A DNA stretch of 64,000 nt from Weissella oryzae SG25 (GCF_000691805.2 NZ_DF820488.1:1-64000), one strand, 5' to 3'. Numbered from the stretch's first letter, positions 7,900-16,748 are shown. A program made the numbers and translations. Notes: generated by a model from the letters alone, not told the origin.

Positions 7900-8835
7900 T
7901 TATTCTGCGAGTAATGCCATAAAACGAGCATTTATAGTCTCGATATTTATTTCTATCGTTGTTGTTGCCAAGGCATTAATCTGTAGGACTATATTTAACA
8001 CATCTGTTAATACTATCCCACGTTTAAATGCCTTAATGTCATAACTTTCCTGTTCTGGAATGGTTAAGGCTAGTTTGTTGATATACATGATATTAGTCTT
8101 TAGAAGCTCTAAGCCGTCTTTTAACTGCTTATCTTCTAATATTTCGATATTCTCTAGCTGTCTTGTCAAACTCTTATCTAAAGCCAAAGAGAAATTTATT
8201 AACGAACTATACGAGACATCAAAGCGATAAAAAAGTCCTTCATTTTGTACCTGGTTAAAGGCATGAAGGACTTCTTTGTAATTTTCTAACGATTTATTGA
8301 ACTCACGATAACAACGTTCTAAAAAGCTTAGTTCAACTCTCGATTTATTTAAATTGCTAAATAAGGTATCGTGCACATCTTGAATGGCTTGATATTTTAA
8401 CACTTTGAACTTACGCATTTGTTCATGTACACAATCAAGCATTTCATAAGCACGTAACTGTCGATTATCTTTTAAGCGGATTACATCATTTTTTGAATAT
8501 TGATAATACTTTGTCTCAATTTGATATTTAACCTGTAGTACAACTTTATACAGAGCCCGTAGGCTATCAGGTTTAAAACCGTCACCCAAGACATCTAAGC
8601 CACCAGCCACAAGTTTCCAGTCCTCCTCAAAATTCTCACTAGTTGCTATAAACTTTTTTAACTGTCTGAAAAAATCAACGGTTGAATAAGTTACGTTACT
8701 AGTCACGTTATAAACAGCACTTTCAAATAATTCAGCGTTCGTTAAGGTGATTTCCTCCCATATATAAAAATTAGTCACATGGTCTAAATCATCTTGGCTA
8801 GCTGTATCATTCTTCAAGGTAACGGTTGTACTCAA
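7900..8835 (-). CDS. helical hypothetical protein, end of module A
   Basis: The 311-residue protein looks all-helical, with long amphipathic stretches and no membrane segment or signal peptide. No family is recognised. Its start overlaps the stop of the thioredoxin-like gene by 4 bases, so translation is probably coupled. It is the last gene of conjugation module A and has no counterpart in module B. A cytoplasmic accessory role in transfer is a guess from position only. Confidence 0.6.
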   Translation of the reverse strand: MSTTVTLKNDTASQDDLDHVTNFYIWEEITLTNAELFESAVYNVTSNVTYSTVDFFRQLKKFIATSENFEEDWKLVAGGLDVLGDGFKPDSLRALYKVVLQVKYQIETKYYQYSKNDVIRLKDNRQLRAYEMLDCVHEQMRKFKVLKYQAIQDVHDTLFSNLNKSRVELSFLERCYREFNKSLENYKEVLHAFNQVQNEGLFYRFDVSYSSLINFSLALDKSLTRQLENIEILEDKQLKDGLELLKTNIMYINKLALTIPEQESYDIKAFKRGIVLTDVLNIVLQINALATTTIEINIETINARFMALLAE

Positions 8836-9254
8836 TTTAGGGCTCCTTTCTTAATTTCTTCCATGTACTGATCACTCGTTAAACCTGTAAAGGTTCCATT
8901 GTGATTTATCAATGTAGGCACGCTTGTTAGGTTGTACTCTTTAATCAAATAACGATTACCCTTATTGTGCATATTCACAAATAGAATATCCTTCTTAAAC
9001 TGATAGCGTAAATAAAAGCCTTTGAAATCCTTTTGACATTCAGGGCAATTATCTCGATAAAAAACCACTGTCTTTTTATCCGCTATAGCTTGTTGCACCT
9101 GGGATAACTGAACAGTGGTTTTAGATTTAAGTGTTTTATTGTATTGAGCGAATTGGTAACCACAGAATAGTAGCAAGACTATACCGAAAATTGACCACTC
9201 CTTAACGCCGAAATCGCTAAAAATATTGCCTTTAGCTTTTGCACGCTTTGCCAT
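8832..9254 (-). CDS. membrane-anchored thioredoxin-like protein (module A)
   Basis: The 140-residue protein has an N-terminal membrane anchor (about residues 18-36) and a thioredoxin-type fold outside the cell. The active site is DNCPECQ (CPEC) and the cis-proline region reads LTSVPTLI. It probably makes or repairs disulfides in secreted conjugation proteins. A counterpart with CSDC is in module B (42406-42846), in the same order relative to two NTF2-like membrane proteins. It overlaps the downstream gene by 4 bases. Confidence 0.75.
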   Translation of the reverse strand: MAKRAKAKGNIFSDFGVKEWSIFGIVLLLFCGYQFAQYNKTLKSKTTVQLSQVQQAIADKKTVVFYRDNCPECQKDFKGFYLRYQFKKDILFVNMHNKGNRYLIKEYNLTSVPTLINHNGTFTGLTSDQYMEEIKKGALN

Positions 9255-9267
9255 ATTTAATTACCTC

Positions 9268-9888
9268 CTAGCCATTAGCACGTAAATTGTACAGATATTG
9301 CACATCAGTAATGACTTTGTCAGCAGTATTAAACTCAACATGATACAGAGAATAAGACGGTTGATAATTATTCATACTACCGTTACTAATGGCAGATTTA
9401 ACTAGCACATTACCTGCTAAAACGTTATTTTGATAGCTTTGTGCATAAAATTTAGCGGATTTAAAAATCACATGAATATCGTCATTATCAACGTAATTTT
9501 CATGTGTTTCTTGCTTATCAGTCTGGAATAGCTTGCCAGTATAGACATTTTCAGACGCCAAGCCAGCCGACTTAACTTTCTCACCACGACTATTATAAGT
9601 AGCTGAACTGGAATAAGTCCGAGCTATCTTAAAGAATTTAGTTACAACTGGCTGGGCCAAATCAGCTACATAATCATTTTGGTAGTTAACAACTAGCTTC
9701 TCATTTATCTTGGCTGTAGCTTGCTTAGATTTGTTAAGTAAATCTCGCTTTTTAACATACGTTGATACGGCCTTTTCGGCCTTAGCTTGTTGCACGTAGT
9801 AAATGTAAGCGGTCAAAACTACAGAGGTTAACCCGATAATCGCTAACGTTGTTGGTAAATATCGCTTAATCTGATTTTTACTAAGCAT
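9268..9888 (-). CDS. membrane-anchored envelope protein of the conjugation apparatus (module A)
   Basis: The 206-residue protein has a single N-terminal membrane segment (about residues 11-30) followed by a mixed alpha/beta extracellular domain that looks like the NTF2-like domains of VirB8/TcpC relatives. This is inferred from size and topology only. It overlaps the next upstream gene by 8 bases, so the two probably form a coupled pair. Module B has the same pair (42856-43446 and 43433-43969) between the hydrolase and thioredoxin-like genes. Confidence 0.6.
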   Translation of the reverse strand: MLSKNQIKRYLPTTLAIIGLTSVVLTAYIYYVQQAKAEKAVSTYVKKRDLLNKSKQATAKINEKLVVNYQNDYVADLAQPVVTKFFKIARTYSSSATYNSRGEKVKSAGLASENVYTGKLFQTDKQETHENYVDNDDIHVIFKSAKFYAQSYQNNVLAGNVLVKSAISNGSMNNYQPSYSLYHVEFNTADKVITDVQYLYNLRANG

Positions 9889-10441
9889 TTGTATTTGCCT
9901 CCCGATAAAGTGTTACATCAGTCACAGTGCTAGAAACTGGGTCTACCGTTAAATCGAACACCATATGTTGATTGGCGTTTTTATCTGGAGCAAAAACCAC
10001 TAGATATTTAGCAGTATTCTTATCTACAGTCTGCCGGTTGACACTGTCTAGCTTATACGTTGGTAAAGTCTGATTATCTAACGTCACTGTAGGTTGCCTG
10101 AAAGCCGTAATTTTACTAACAGCAACACTAGTTGCGTATTTAGCTAATTCTTGCTTGAACGCCGTGCTGTTATCGTCTTTGCCAGTAACTGGGTAATTTA
10201 ACGCAGTTGTCGTAAAATCAGTCACACGACTATCTAAATCAGTTAAATTAACCGTTTTAATGCTTGATTTTGCTTTTTTGTTCATGACTAGCTGATTAAT
10301 CGAATTAATTTCTTTTATAACTTGCCTACTTTGAGCATTAGCTGTGTTAACCGTACCAAGATAGTTATTTGCTTGAATTACTAAAGCAGTAGAAGCTACT
10401 ACGCCAATAGCTAACAACGCTGCCCCTTGCCATAATTTCAT
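9881..10441 (-). CDS. membrane-anchored envelope protein, partner of the preceding gene (module A)
   Basis: The 186-residue protein has a short cytoplasmic tail of four residues, one membrane segment (about residues 5-24), a helical linker and an extracellular domain. There is no enzyme motif. Its counterpart in module B is 43433-43969, which has the same topology and an equivalent overlap with its neighbour. It is probably a structural part of the transfer channel outside the membrane. Confidence 0.6.
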   Translation of the reverse strand: MKLWQGAALLAIGVVASTALVIQANNYLGTVNTANAQSRQVIKEINSINQLVMNKKAKSSIKTVNLTDLDSRVTDFTTTALNYPVTGKDDNSTAFKQELAKYATSVAVSKITAFRQPTVTLDNQTLPTYKLDSVNRQTVDKNTAKYLVVFAPDKNANQHMVFDLTVDPVSSTVTDVTLYREANTNA

Positions 10442-10464
10442 AATTGTTATTCCCTTTCTTAAGG

Positions 10465-10710
10465 CTAACTAATATCTTTGTTTATATCAATTTGTTGATT
10501 GATACGCTCCTCAATCTCTTCTGCACTGTATCGCTTGATAAATGTTCTAATATTTGTGAACGTTGAAGTCATTGATAATTTCAGCCAGTCCCTGATAATA
10601 AGATGGCTTACGAGAAATGCGTTCCCATATAACCTGTTCACTCAAATATACTTTAGGACTGACAGATTCATCTATGACGTCCACTAACTCCTTAACCTGT
10701 TTTAGCTTAT
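10465..10710 (-). pseudogene. remnant of a frameshifted gene
   Basis: Two good coding segments lie in adjacent frames on the minus strand. The first reads VADKLKQVKELVDVIDES and ends at a stop after FNVHKY. The second, in another frame, runs FTNIRTFIKRYSAEE to a stop at 10465-10467. No start codon with a ribosome site is seen upstream. It looks like a decayed gene between the conserved channel genes and the BspA-like cargo gene. The original function is not recognised. Confidence 0.45.
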
Positions 10711-10752
10711 CAGCAACAATAATTATTAATAATAAAGGTGGAATTTAATAAC

Positions 10753-10863
10753 ATGTTCGAATTTCCTTTCAAGTTCTCAAAGAAAAAAATAAATGACGAT
10801 AAAAAATTTGACTTTGAATATGCAACATCAAAAAATCTTGACTATAAAAGCATTAGACTTTAA
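10753..10863 (+). CDS. 36-residue small protein
   Basis: This is a plus-strand frame of 36 codons with AAGGTGG 11 bases before the ATG. The peptide is basic and aromatic at the start (MFEFPFKFSKKK), then acidic. It is opposite in direction to all surrounding genes and directly followed by a strong hairpin at 10877-10914. Nothing is known about its role. Confidence 0.4.
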   Translation: MFEFPFKFSKKKINDDKKFDFEYATSKNLDYKSIRL

Positions 10864-10876
10864 TAATGAACAAAAA

Positions 10877-10914
10877 AACTCATATGTTTTTAGAACATTC
10901 TAAACATATGAGTT
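10877..10914. terminator. bidirectional terminator
   Basis: Thirteen-base perfect arms (AACTCATATGTTT and AAACATATGAGTT) around a 12-base loop. It lies between the end of the BspA-like gene (minus) and the end of the 36-residue frame (plus), so it can serve both. Confidence 0.75.
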
Positions 10915-10937
10915 ATGTTAGTTAAATTATATAAAAA

Positions 10938-11942
10938 TCAATTATATGTTTTCTCTTGCCATACAAAAACTCCAGAATCTGTCTGACCATTATAATTTGA
11001 CATCAAGTCTTTTGCATTCCACGTTGAGAGATTCATCATATTAATCCATTTTCCTGTATATTGTTGATTTATTGGTGCATCATGTAACTTAGCAGATGTG
11101 CCAATAAACTTAAAACGCTCTCCTAATTGCAAACTTGAAAATTCTGCGTCTAACATTGAGTCCATGTTACTAACGTTAGCTGTATCAAAGCTTGATAAAT
11201 CAATAAATTGGGCTGTAGAACCTGCAAACATACTACCCATATTTGTTACATTTTTAGTATCAAAGTTTGATAAGTTTAATTGTCTCGCTCCAATGCCTGC
11301 AAACATCATAGACATATCTGTTACTTTAGAAGTATTAAAATTAGCAGGATCAATATTATCAATTTTTTTTACATTGAGAAACATTGAAGACATATTAGTA
11401 ACTTTTGATGTATCAAATCCACCTACGTCTAAAGCTATTAAACCACTATCTTCTGAGAACATACCTGCCATATCTGTTACATTACTCGTATTAAAATTAC
11501 GCAATTCAATTAACTCTAGTTTTGGATTAAATGAAAACATATTTGCCATATCCGTAACATTCCGTGTATCCAGGTTCTCTAGGTTAACAATTGATGTAAT
11601 TTCAGAATATCCAAAGGTACTTGAAAACATATTACTTGCAGAGCCTTCAATGTGAAGATGTCCATCTAATTTAATAGATTTTACTGATTTGAAGTTCTCA
11701 AATCCTACTAACTCCAAAAGTGACATGTCATCGTGAGCGCCGACCTTAATATCTCCACCTGGAACATGAAGAGTTCCACTATCGTCTAAAGTTAAGGTAA
11801 GACCGTGCCAGTTAAATTGTTGTACAGTATTTTTCTTCGCAATTGTTTCGGAAGCAATAGCTGTATTTTCCGATGAACTAACAATTGGTCCAACTGTACA
11901 TAAGGAAATTAAACATAAAGTACTAATTTTAAAGATATTCAT
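10938..11942 (-). CDS. secreted BspA-like repeat protein (DUF285 type)
   Basis: The 334-residue protein has an N-terminal signal peptide (about residues 1-30) and a run of about seven repeats of the type NTSKVTDMSxMF, spaced about 24 residues, as in DUF285/BspA-like surface proteins. Such proteins are extracellular and often bind host or partner-cell molecules. No sortase motif or lipobox is seen, so it may be released or held by another surface component. A TATAAT box (minus strand, 11993-11998) lies upstream. It interrupts the order hydrolase, NTF2-like pair, thioredoxin-like found uninterrupted in module B, so it is cargo with its own promoter. Confidence 0.8.
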   Translation of the reverse strand: MNIFKISTLCLISLCTVGPIVSSSENTAIASETIAKKNTVQQFNWHGLTLTLDDSGTLHVPGGDIKVGAHDDMSLLELVGFENFKSVKSIKLDGHLHIEGSASNMFSSTFGYSEITSIVNLENLDTRNVTDMANMFSFNPKLELIELRNFNTSNVTDMAGMFSEDSGLIALDVGGFDTSKVTNMSSMFLNVKKIDNIDPANFNTSKVTDMSMMFAGIGARQLNLSNFDTKNVTNMGSMFAGSTAQFIDLSSFDTANVSNMDSMLDAEFSSLQLGERFKFIGTSAKLHDAPINQQYTGKWINMMNLSTWNAKDLMSNYNGQTDSGVFVWQEKTYN

Positions 11943-11992
11943 TTCAATGCTCCTTTAACAACATACGTAACATACTTTTTAATATCACTATG

Positions 11993-11998
11993 ATTATA
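11993..11998 (-). promoter_or_regulatory. -10 box of the BspA-like gene
   Basis: A perfect TATAAT on the minus strand lies about 50 bases before the ATG. No good -35 box was found at 16-18 bases, so the full promoter is uncertain. Confidence 0.4.
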
Positions 11999-12044
11999 TT
12001 AAATAAGTAAAACGAATAAATTGCGACAAATAATTGAATAAATT

Positions 12045-13211
12045 TCACTTACCTTCAATAAAATTCAAACCCTGACCGCTAGAAATTTCACGAAAAGAAA
12101 TTGTACCGGAACCAGGGTTCATAACATTACACTCACTTACTAAGAACGAGCCGTCATCATTTACATGTTCAACGAATGCAATGTGACCATAAGGCGCAAT
12201 TGCTCCAAATTGTCCGCCTTTAAAACTAACCGCCCAGCCTTCATGTGGCTTATTTGCCTCTACATTAAAGCCTTGTTGCTTAGCAACTTCACCCCAATAG
12301 CCACCATTTCCACCGTCCCCAGAGAACCAAGGTAAGGGGTGTCCTGTTTGTTTCATACGGTTATATACATACCAGGTACATTGTCCGAATGGATACTTAT
12401 TATCTGGATAAGTAGTTGTCCTATCATCTGAAAACTTAATTTGACCCTTATATTTATCAGGAATGTTAGCCACCGAAGCTCCAGATTTTTGCCCGTTAGA
12501 TTGAGCTGGTGTATCACATTTCAATTCATCAGCTATATCTGTAGCACTATCTGCTGAACCTGCTTCTGCATCTTTACCGTCTGAATTAAGAGGCGACTTA
12601 GTATTGTCAGCAGAATAATCAAGCTTAAAAATATCCTTAATAGATTGAGCGTTACGTTGTACCTCTGAAACTTTACGTTGTGAGTCATTTGCTCCAAGGC
12701 CTTCAAAGCCGGTGTCCCACAATGTAGCACTATCTTCGATACTCGTTGTACTTTGCATTTTCATTAAGACAGGCTTTTTAGTAGAGGTCAGTTCTTTTTT
12801 AGTAAGTGATAGCTGGCCGTCTATTGTATCCTCTGTGTCCTTATAGCGATTACCGTTTATTTCATTAAAGCCCCACTGAAAAATCCCTTTAACTCCGCCT
12901 GAATTATTAACAGCTTGCGGGCTCCAATTACTCTCACGCCAACCAATTGCTAAAACAGCTGCGGTATTATTACCAGAAAAGCCAATACCCTTAAAGAAAT
13001 CTGCACCTTTTTGCATGTTTTTATATGCAGTACTATCTTTATTGTTCCAGTCACCTGGCACCATTGTTGTATCGCCTGTAGCTGTATTATTGTCAACATT
13101 ACTACCACATGAATTGTCAGAACCAGCAATCAAACTAACAAGAACTATAATGACAGACAAACCAACGCCAAGGGCACCGGCTAACAACAAAGCCATTTTT
13201 TTAAATGACAT
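12045..13211 (-). CDS. lysozyme-CHAP cell-wall hydrolase (module A)
   Basis: The 388-residue protein has an N-terminal membrane anchor (about residues 5-29), a phage-type lysozyme domain (about 60-180; catalytic-type Glu in GWRESNW and a GIFQWGF motif) and a C-terminal CHAP amidase/endopeptidase domain (about 265-388; Cys in FGQCTWY, His in GHIAFVEH). This is the two-enzyme layout of VirB1/CwlT-type conjugation hydrolases, which open peptidoglycan for the transfer channel. The module B homologue is 43986-45134, and there too it lies next to the TrbL-like gene. It is full length with no missing key residue. Confidence 0.9.
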   Translation of the reverse strand: MSFKKMALLLAGALGVGLSVIIVLVSLIAGSDNSCGSNVDNNTATGDTTMVPGDWNNKDSTAYKNMQKGADFFKGIGFSGNNTAAVLAIGWRESNWSPQAVNNSGGVKGIFQWGFNEINGNRYKDTEDTIDGQLSLTKKELTSTKKPVLMKMQSTTSIEDSATLWDTGFEGLGANDSQRKVSEVQRNAQSIKDIFKLDYSADNTKSPLNSDGKDAEAGSADSATDIADELKCDTPAQSNGQKSGASVANIPDKYKGQIKFSDDRTTTYPDNKYPFGQCTWYVYNRMKQTGHPLPWFSGDGGNGGYWGEVAKQQGFNVEANKPHEGWAVSFKGGQFGAIAPYGHIAFVEHVNDDGSFLVSECNVMNPGSGTISFREISSGQGLNFIEGK

Positions 13212-13259
13212 TTTGATATTACCTCCAAAATAAAAGACATCACTTTTTTAAGTCATGTC

Positions 13260-13439
13260 TTAGGTCAGTTGATATTTATAATTTAATACCCTGTCATGAT
13301 TAACCATTAAGAGTATAGGCTCGGGATAAATTTGCCCTGCCTTACTTGGGTAGTTCTTTTGCAAATTTTGAAACAGTAAGCATTTTGTTTCATTTGCACC
13401 GTAGACCTTACCTGAAACCTTACCTACAGCATAAATCAT
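13260..13439 (-). CDS. small hypothetical protein after the TrbL-like gene
   Basis: This is a 59-residue soluble protein starting MIYAVGK. GGAGG lies 6 bases before the ATG at 13439, which I prefer over the TTG three bases upstream. It lies 10 bases after the channel gene and 48 bases before the hydrolase gene, so it is in the same operon. It may be a distant relative of the protein at 3336-3695. The function is unknown. Confidence 0.55.
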   Translation of the reverse strand: MIYAVGKVSGKVYGANETKCLLFQNLQKNYPSKAGQIYPEPILLMVNHDRVLNYKYQLT

Positions 13440-13449
13440 CAAATTCCTC

Positions 13450-15360
13450 CTACACTAAATCAATATTTTTATCTTCATCAGGTTCAGCATTATCATTGTT
13501 GCTGTACTCTTGCATATCCTGTTCAAGTTGCTTATCCATATTCAAATCATGATTAGAAGCTTGCACTGTTTCTAAATCTTCTTGTTGACTTTGAATATCT
13601 GGGTTTTCATTATCATGTTCAACAGTATCAGTAGTTGTATTATCAGAATTATCAGGATAGCTATTGTCATCGTCTGAACCATTATCAGTCCCAGACATAT
13701 CAGGCTCTACATCATCAGGTTTGACATCATCTTCATCAGGCTCGTCATTTTCAGGTTCCATATCTTCATAATCAGGGTCATTTTCAGGTTCTGATTCATC
13801 TTCATTATCAGAGTCCGTTGTATCTCCACCTTCTTCGCCCTCATTATCTACATCAGTATCTGGCTCATCGTCTTCTAAGACTGGGTCTTCATCATCTTCT
13901 GTATCCGGATTGTTTCCTTCACGATTATTAACGTCTGTTTTATCCTCGTCCTGATTACCTGAACCTTCGTCTTTTTCTGTAGGCCTATCCATATCATATT
14001 GACTAAATAAAGGTACATTTTTCATGTTTTGTAACTTACGACTCAGTGCGTCACCCATAGGTGCAAAGTCTATATGTCCGCCACTTAAGGTTGAAGTTAG
14101 AACCTTCTTATTTTTCCAAACTAGGTAAAGCAATATAAAGTTTAGGACGGCACCAACAAGCATACCAACCCCACCTACAACTCCTGTCATGTTACCTGAC
14201 TGTGACTGGGTCAATATAACAATAATCTGATGTGAGATTGAGAATAATACAAGTCCGAGTAAAACAACGCCTCTCGCTAACATGTACAGAACCATTTTTG
14301 CTACACCATTTGTAAATGAAGTTCCATACTTTGGAAACATTGACATAACGGCTAGAATAGGCAAAATCGTAGCAATTGCAAAAGCTAGAATGGTAACAAC
14401 CCAATTTATCAAACCAAGAAATACATAAGGTACACCATAAAGCACGCTCACAAATCCTGACATTGAGGAAATCATGAGTTGATACATTGAATTATTCTTA
14501 CTCATTTTGTCCTTGAAATTTTTATCGAGTTTATCATTTGCCAAAACCTCTTTTACTTCATCGTCAGACAACGTTTTATCAGTTAATAACAATTTATTAG
14601 CTTCATTAATTTTGTTGTTATCTTCATCAGACGCAGTACCATATTCAGCTAATCGCCATGAAGTATAGTAAGACTGATCAAAATAACTTGTTCTAATGGC
14701 ATTCACTGTCGTTGTTTTATTTTCAGAAGTATCAGAAGCCATTTCAGCAAATGTATCATCATTTTTACCGGTTGATATTTTTGAAATACTCGTCGCAATA
14801 TTCGCACTTAAATTATCAGCTAATGAATTTACATCTTGCAAAATAGGAGTAACATGTGTGAACCAAATAGCTTGGAACAGTAAAATAAACAAAATACTAC
14901 CTACTTGTTTATAAGCGGCACTCTTACCTTTTGTAAAATACATGATAATGCTAATTACCATACCAGCTAGAAAAGCTGATTTTAAAATGCTACCAGCCAA
15001 TCCCTTATACAGACCTTTTGATAAATCAGCTACGAAAGTAATAATTGGGTCCATACTTGATGTATTAAATAAAACGTTTAGCAGATAATCAAACAAGCTA
15101 TAAGCAATTGTATTAAAGCTCCAAAAGAAACCACTCAATGCATAATTAACCGTCGCAAGCGGGTGTGTTATACCAGTTGGCTCATGATACAACTGCATTA
15201 TTTCAATGTTTTTTGCTATTTGTGTCATATTCTGCATTGAAATATAGTTTGCTAAAGTTTTAGTGTTGTCATCTTTTGCAAAAACAACAATCACAAAAAA
15301 CAAAGTGAATATTATAATAGTCGGTATTATAATATATAGTTTTTTCTTAATTAATTGCAT
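13450..15360 (-). CDS. VirB6/TrbL-like channel protein with acidic tail (module A)
   Basis: The protein is about 636 residues from the chosen start. It has an N-terminal membrane segment, several hydrophobic segments between about residues 120 and 430 and a cytoplasmic C-terminal tail of about 190 residues extremely rich in Asp and Glu. The multi-pass core fits the VirB6/TrbL channel component of Gram-positive conjugation systems. The start at 15360 is chosen because GGAGA precedes it; the longer frame to 15480 would overlap both the preceding gene and a terminator hairpin (15388-15422). The equivalent in module B (45138-46967) has a strongly basic tail instead. Confidence 0.75.
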   Translation of the reverse strand: MQLIKKKLYIIIPTIIIFTLFFVIVVFAKDDNTKTLANYISMQNMTQIAKNIEIMQLYHEPTGITHPLATVNYALSGFFWSFNTIAYSLFDYLLNVLFNTSSMDPIITFVADLSKGLYKGLAGSILKSAFLAGMVISIIMYFTKGKSAAYKQVGSILFILLFQAIWFTHVTPILQDVNSLADNLSANIATSISKISTGKNDDTFAEMASDTSENKTTTVNAIRTSYFDQSYYTSWRLAEYGTASDEDNNKINEANKLLLTDKTLSDDEVKEVLANDKLDKNFKDKMSKNNSMYQLMISSMSGFVSVLYGVPYVFLGLINWVVTILAFAIATILPILAVMSMFPKYGTSFTNGVAKMVLYMLARGVVLLGLVLFSISHQIIVILTQSQSGNMTGVVGGVGMLVGAVLNFILLYLVWKNKKVLTSTLSGGHIDFAPMGDALSRKLQNMKNVPLFSQYDMDRPTEKDEGSGNQDEDKTDVNNREGNNPDTEDDEDPVLEDDEPDTDVDNEGEEGGDTTDSDNEDESEPENDPDYEDMEPENDEPDEDDVKPDDVEPDMSGTDNGSDDDNSYPDNSDNTTTDTVEHDNENPDIQSQQEDLETVQASNHDLNMDKQLEQDMQEYSNNDNAEPDEDKNIDLV

Positions 15361-15387
15361 TTTATCTCCAATCATTTTTAAGCAATA

Positions 15388-15422
15388 AAAAACACTCACT
15401 ATTGAACTAATGAGTGTCTTTT
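15388..15422 (-). terminator. intra-operon terminator before the TrbL-like gene
   Basis: AACACTCA pairs with TGAGTGTC, with a T-run on the minus strand, between the 187-residue gene and the channel gene. With no room for a new promoter, it probably acts as a partial terminator that sets the relative amounts of the two products. Confidence 0.6.
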
Positions 15423-15430
15423 TAAATATA

Positions 15431-15994
15431 TTATTTTTGTTCTGTTTTATATGAATCAATGGTATAAACTTTCGGTCCATCTCCAGTCTTACTGGTTGAA
15501 TGTACAGACCTTGATTTAGTATCTACTAAGTAAATATTTGTCTTTTCCTTAAACTTCAATGTATTTTCATCTATTCCGGTTGCTATATAAAATTTAGCTT
15601 TGCCATCAACTATCTTCATTAAAGCCTTGTAAGCAATCTCATCATTATTAGCCACTTTGCTGTATTCTTCATAAGGAACCTCCTTATAATTATGCTTTGT
15701 CTTATCCATATCCAAATCAGAATAATTAACGGTTACATAAAACTTCGGATTAGAACTTGAATAATCTGAAACTGGCACCACTTCAATATCCACATTCTTA
15801 TTAGTATATGGTTTTAAATACTTTTTTGTATCGCCAGAATATTCATCTTGGTTAAGTTTCTTGATTACTAAAGTAGTCGCAAATTTTGCGTTGGAAGCTT
15901 GCTGACTATTTGCATACGATTGATACCCAAAAATAGCTAAAATAATGACAACTAACCCAATAACCCCACTAATAACCCATTTTTTCTTACTCAT
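15431..15994 (-). CDS. membrane-anchored extracellular protein before the TrbL-like gene (module A)
   Basis: The 187-residue protein has one N-terminal membrane segment (about residues 7-27) and an extracellular domain rich in Tyr, Lys and Asp. No family is recognised. The module B gene at 47019-47549 has the same position, just upstream of the TrbL-like gene, and the same topology, so the two are probably functional counterparts. A promoter with TACAAT and TTAGCT boxes 17 bases apart (16025-16053) lies directly upstream, making it the first gene of a second transcription unit within module A. Confidence 0.65.
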   Translation of the reverse strand: MSKKKWVISGVIGLVVIILAIFGYQSYANSQQASNAKFATTLVIKKLNQDEYSGDTKKYLKPYTNKNVDIEVVPVSDYSSSNPKFYVTVNYSDLDMDKTKHNYKEVPYEEYSKVANNDEIAYKALMKIVDGKAKFYIATGIDENTLKFKEKTNIYLVDTKSRSVHSTSKTGDGPKVYTIDSYKTEQK

Positions 15995-16024
15995 TTAAAA
16001 TCACTCCAAATTTTCTTTGTGATT

Positions 16025-16053
16025 ATTGTACCATATCCTAAATTCAAAGCTAA
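16025..16053 (-). promoter_or_regulatory. promoter for the TrbL-like/hydrolase transcription unit
   Basis: On the minus strand the -35 box TTAGCT (16048-16053) and -10 box TACAAT (16025-16030) are 17 bases apart, with a TGG just before the -10 (extended -10 type). The gene start at 15994 follows after about 30 bases. Confidence 0.6.
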
Positions 16054-16146
16054 CCGTCTCGTACGTTTAACATTTCTAATGCTCCTTTTCTATATTTTAA
16101 ATAACTCGGAAATTAATACCATTTTTAATGAATTCTTATTCAATAA

Positions 16147-16196
16147 TTTCTAACTAAGGTCGCGAACCCTTTGGAGCCTTTATGCTCTGTTAGAAA
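16147..16196. repeat. covarying hairpin element R1
   Basis: Outer stem TTTCTAAC/GTTAGAAA (8 bp) encloses TAAGG, GAACC and an inner stem GAGC-CTTTAT-GCTC. It is 50 bases long, as is R2. The 3' arm provides TTAGAA, 17 bases before a TACAAT box (16213-16218), so R1 overlaps the promoter of the small gene at 16304-16444. Confidence 0.65.
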
Positions 16197-16212
16197 ACCT
16201 TAAAACATGTGA

Positions 16213-16218
16213 TACAAT
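16213..16218 (+). promoter_or_regulatory. -10 box of the 46-residue membrane protein gene
   Basis: TACAAT on the plus strand; a TTAGAA 17 bases upstream lies inside hairpin R1. The ATG follows 86 bases downstream. Confidence 0.45.
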
Positions 16219-16303
16219 GCACTTATCAGGAATTTTATATTAGTATCTCTGACATATTTCTCAACTAACAATTAAAAAATTGAAATATGCTGGAGGTGTT
16301 AAT

Positions 16304-16444
16304 ATGCTTGAATTTTTTAGAATTGTTTTTGTCTTACTATGGTTGATTATAAAAGGAACTGTATCCCTAATTTTCCGCTTTCCACTAGTGACTTTGGGAC
16401 TAGTCTTGTTATTATATGTTCAACACTTGCTAAACCAATTGTAA
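16304..16444 (+). CDS. 46-residue small membrane protein
   Basis: This plus-strand frame has TGGAGGTG 6-7 bases before the ATG. The peptide is nearly all hydrophobic (about residues 5-22 and 28-41), with few charges, so it is a membrane peptide. It runs against the direction of module A and lies between hairpins R1 and R2 in the cluster of repeats at 16.1-17.3 kb. It could be a toxin-like or regulatory membrane peptide; nothing in the sequence decides this. Confidence 0.6.
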   Translation: MLEFFRIVFVLLWLIIKGTVSLIFRFPLVTLGLVLLLYVQHLLNQL

Positions 16445-16506
16445 ATAACCGAGTAAAAATTCCTGACAGGCACTGGTAACAGTGTCTTTTTTGTCATTTC
16501 TGACAA

Positions 16507-16556
16507 TTTCCGGTTAAGGTCATGAGCCTAAGTCAGCCTTTATGCTGTACCGAAAA
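16507..16556. repeat. covarying hairpin element R2
   Basis: Outer stem TTTCCGGT/ACCGAAAA, conserved TAAGGTCATGAGCCT and an inner stem CAGC-CTTTAT-GCTG. Both stems differ in sequence from R1 yet still pair. CATTTCTG precedes it, as in R3 and R4. Confidence 0.65.
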
Positions 16557-16644
16557 CAAACGTATAAAGCTACTAAGAATTTAATTTGAATAGGTTTATT
16601 TTAGGGAGAAAGTCGCTTTATACATTTATGCCATTTCTGGCAAA

Positions 16645-16692
16645 TCTCAGTTAAGGTTATGAGCCTACAGTACCAAATTCGTACAACTGAGA
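16645..16692. repeat. covarying hairpin element R3
   Basis: Outer stem TCTCAGTT/AACTGAGA (8 bp perfect), conserved TAAGGTTATGAGCCT and an inner stem GTAC/GTAC. It ends immediately before an extended -10 promoter (TGATATAAT, to 16702). Confidence 0.65.
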
Positions 16693-16693
16693 A

Positions 16694-16702
16694 TGATATA
16701 AT
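16694..16702 (+). promoter_or_regulatory. extended -10 promoter of the 55-residue protein gene
   Basis: TGATATAAT: a perfect TATAAT with the TGN extension, which can replace a -35 box. It begins two bases after hairpin R3, and the ATG of the small gene follows 46 bases downstream. Confidence 0.6.
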
Positions 16703-16748
16703 CAAATTGTGAAACATTTCATAATAATTCAGAAAGGAGTTATCTATT

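Noticed and set aside
11098-11655. 185-codon plus-strand frame opposite the BspA-like gene
   Set aside because: Antisense shadow of the leucine-rich-like repeats; no ribosome site.
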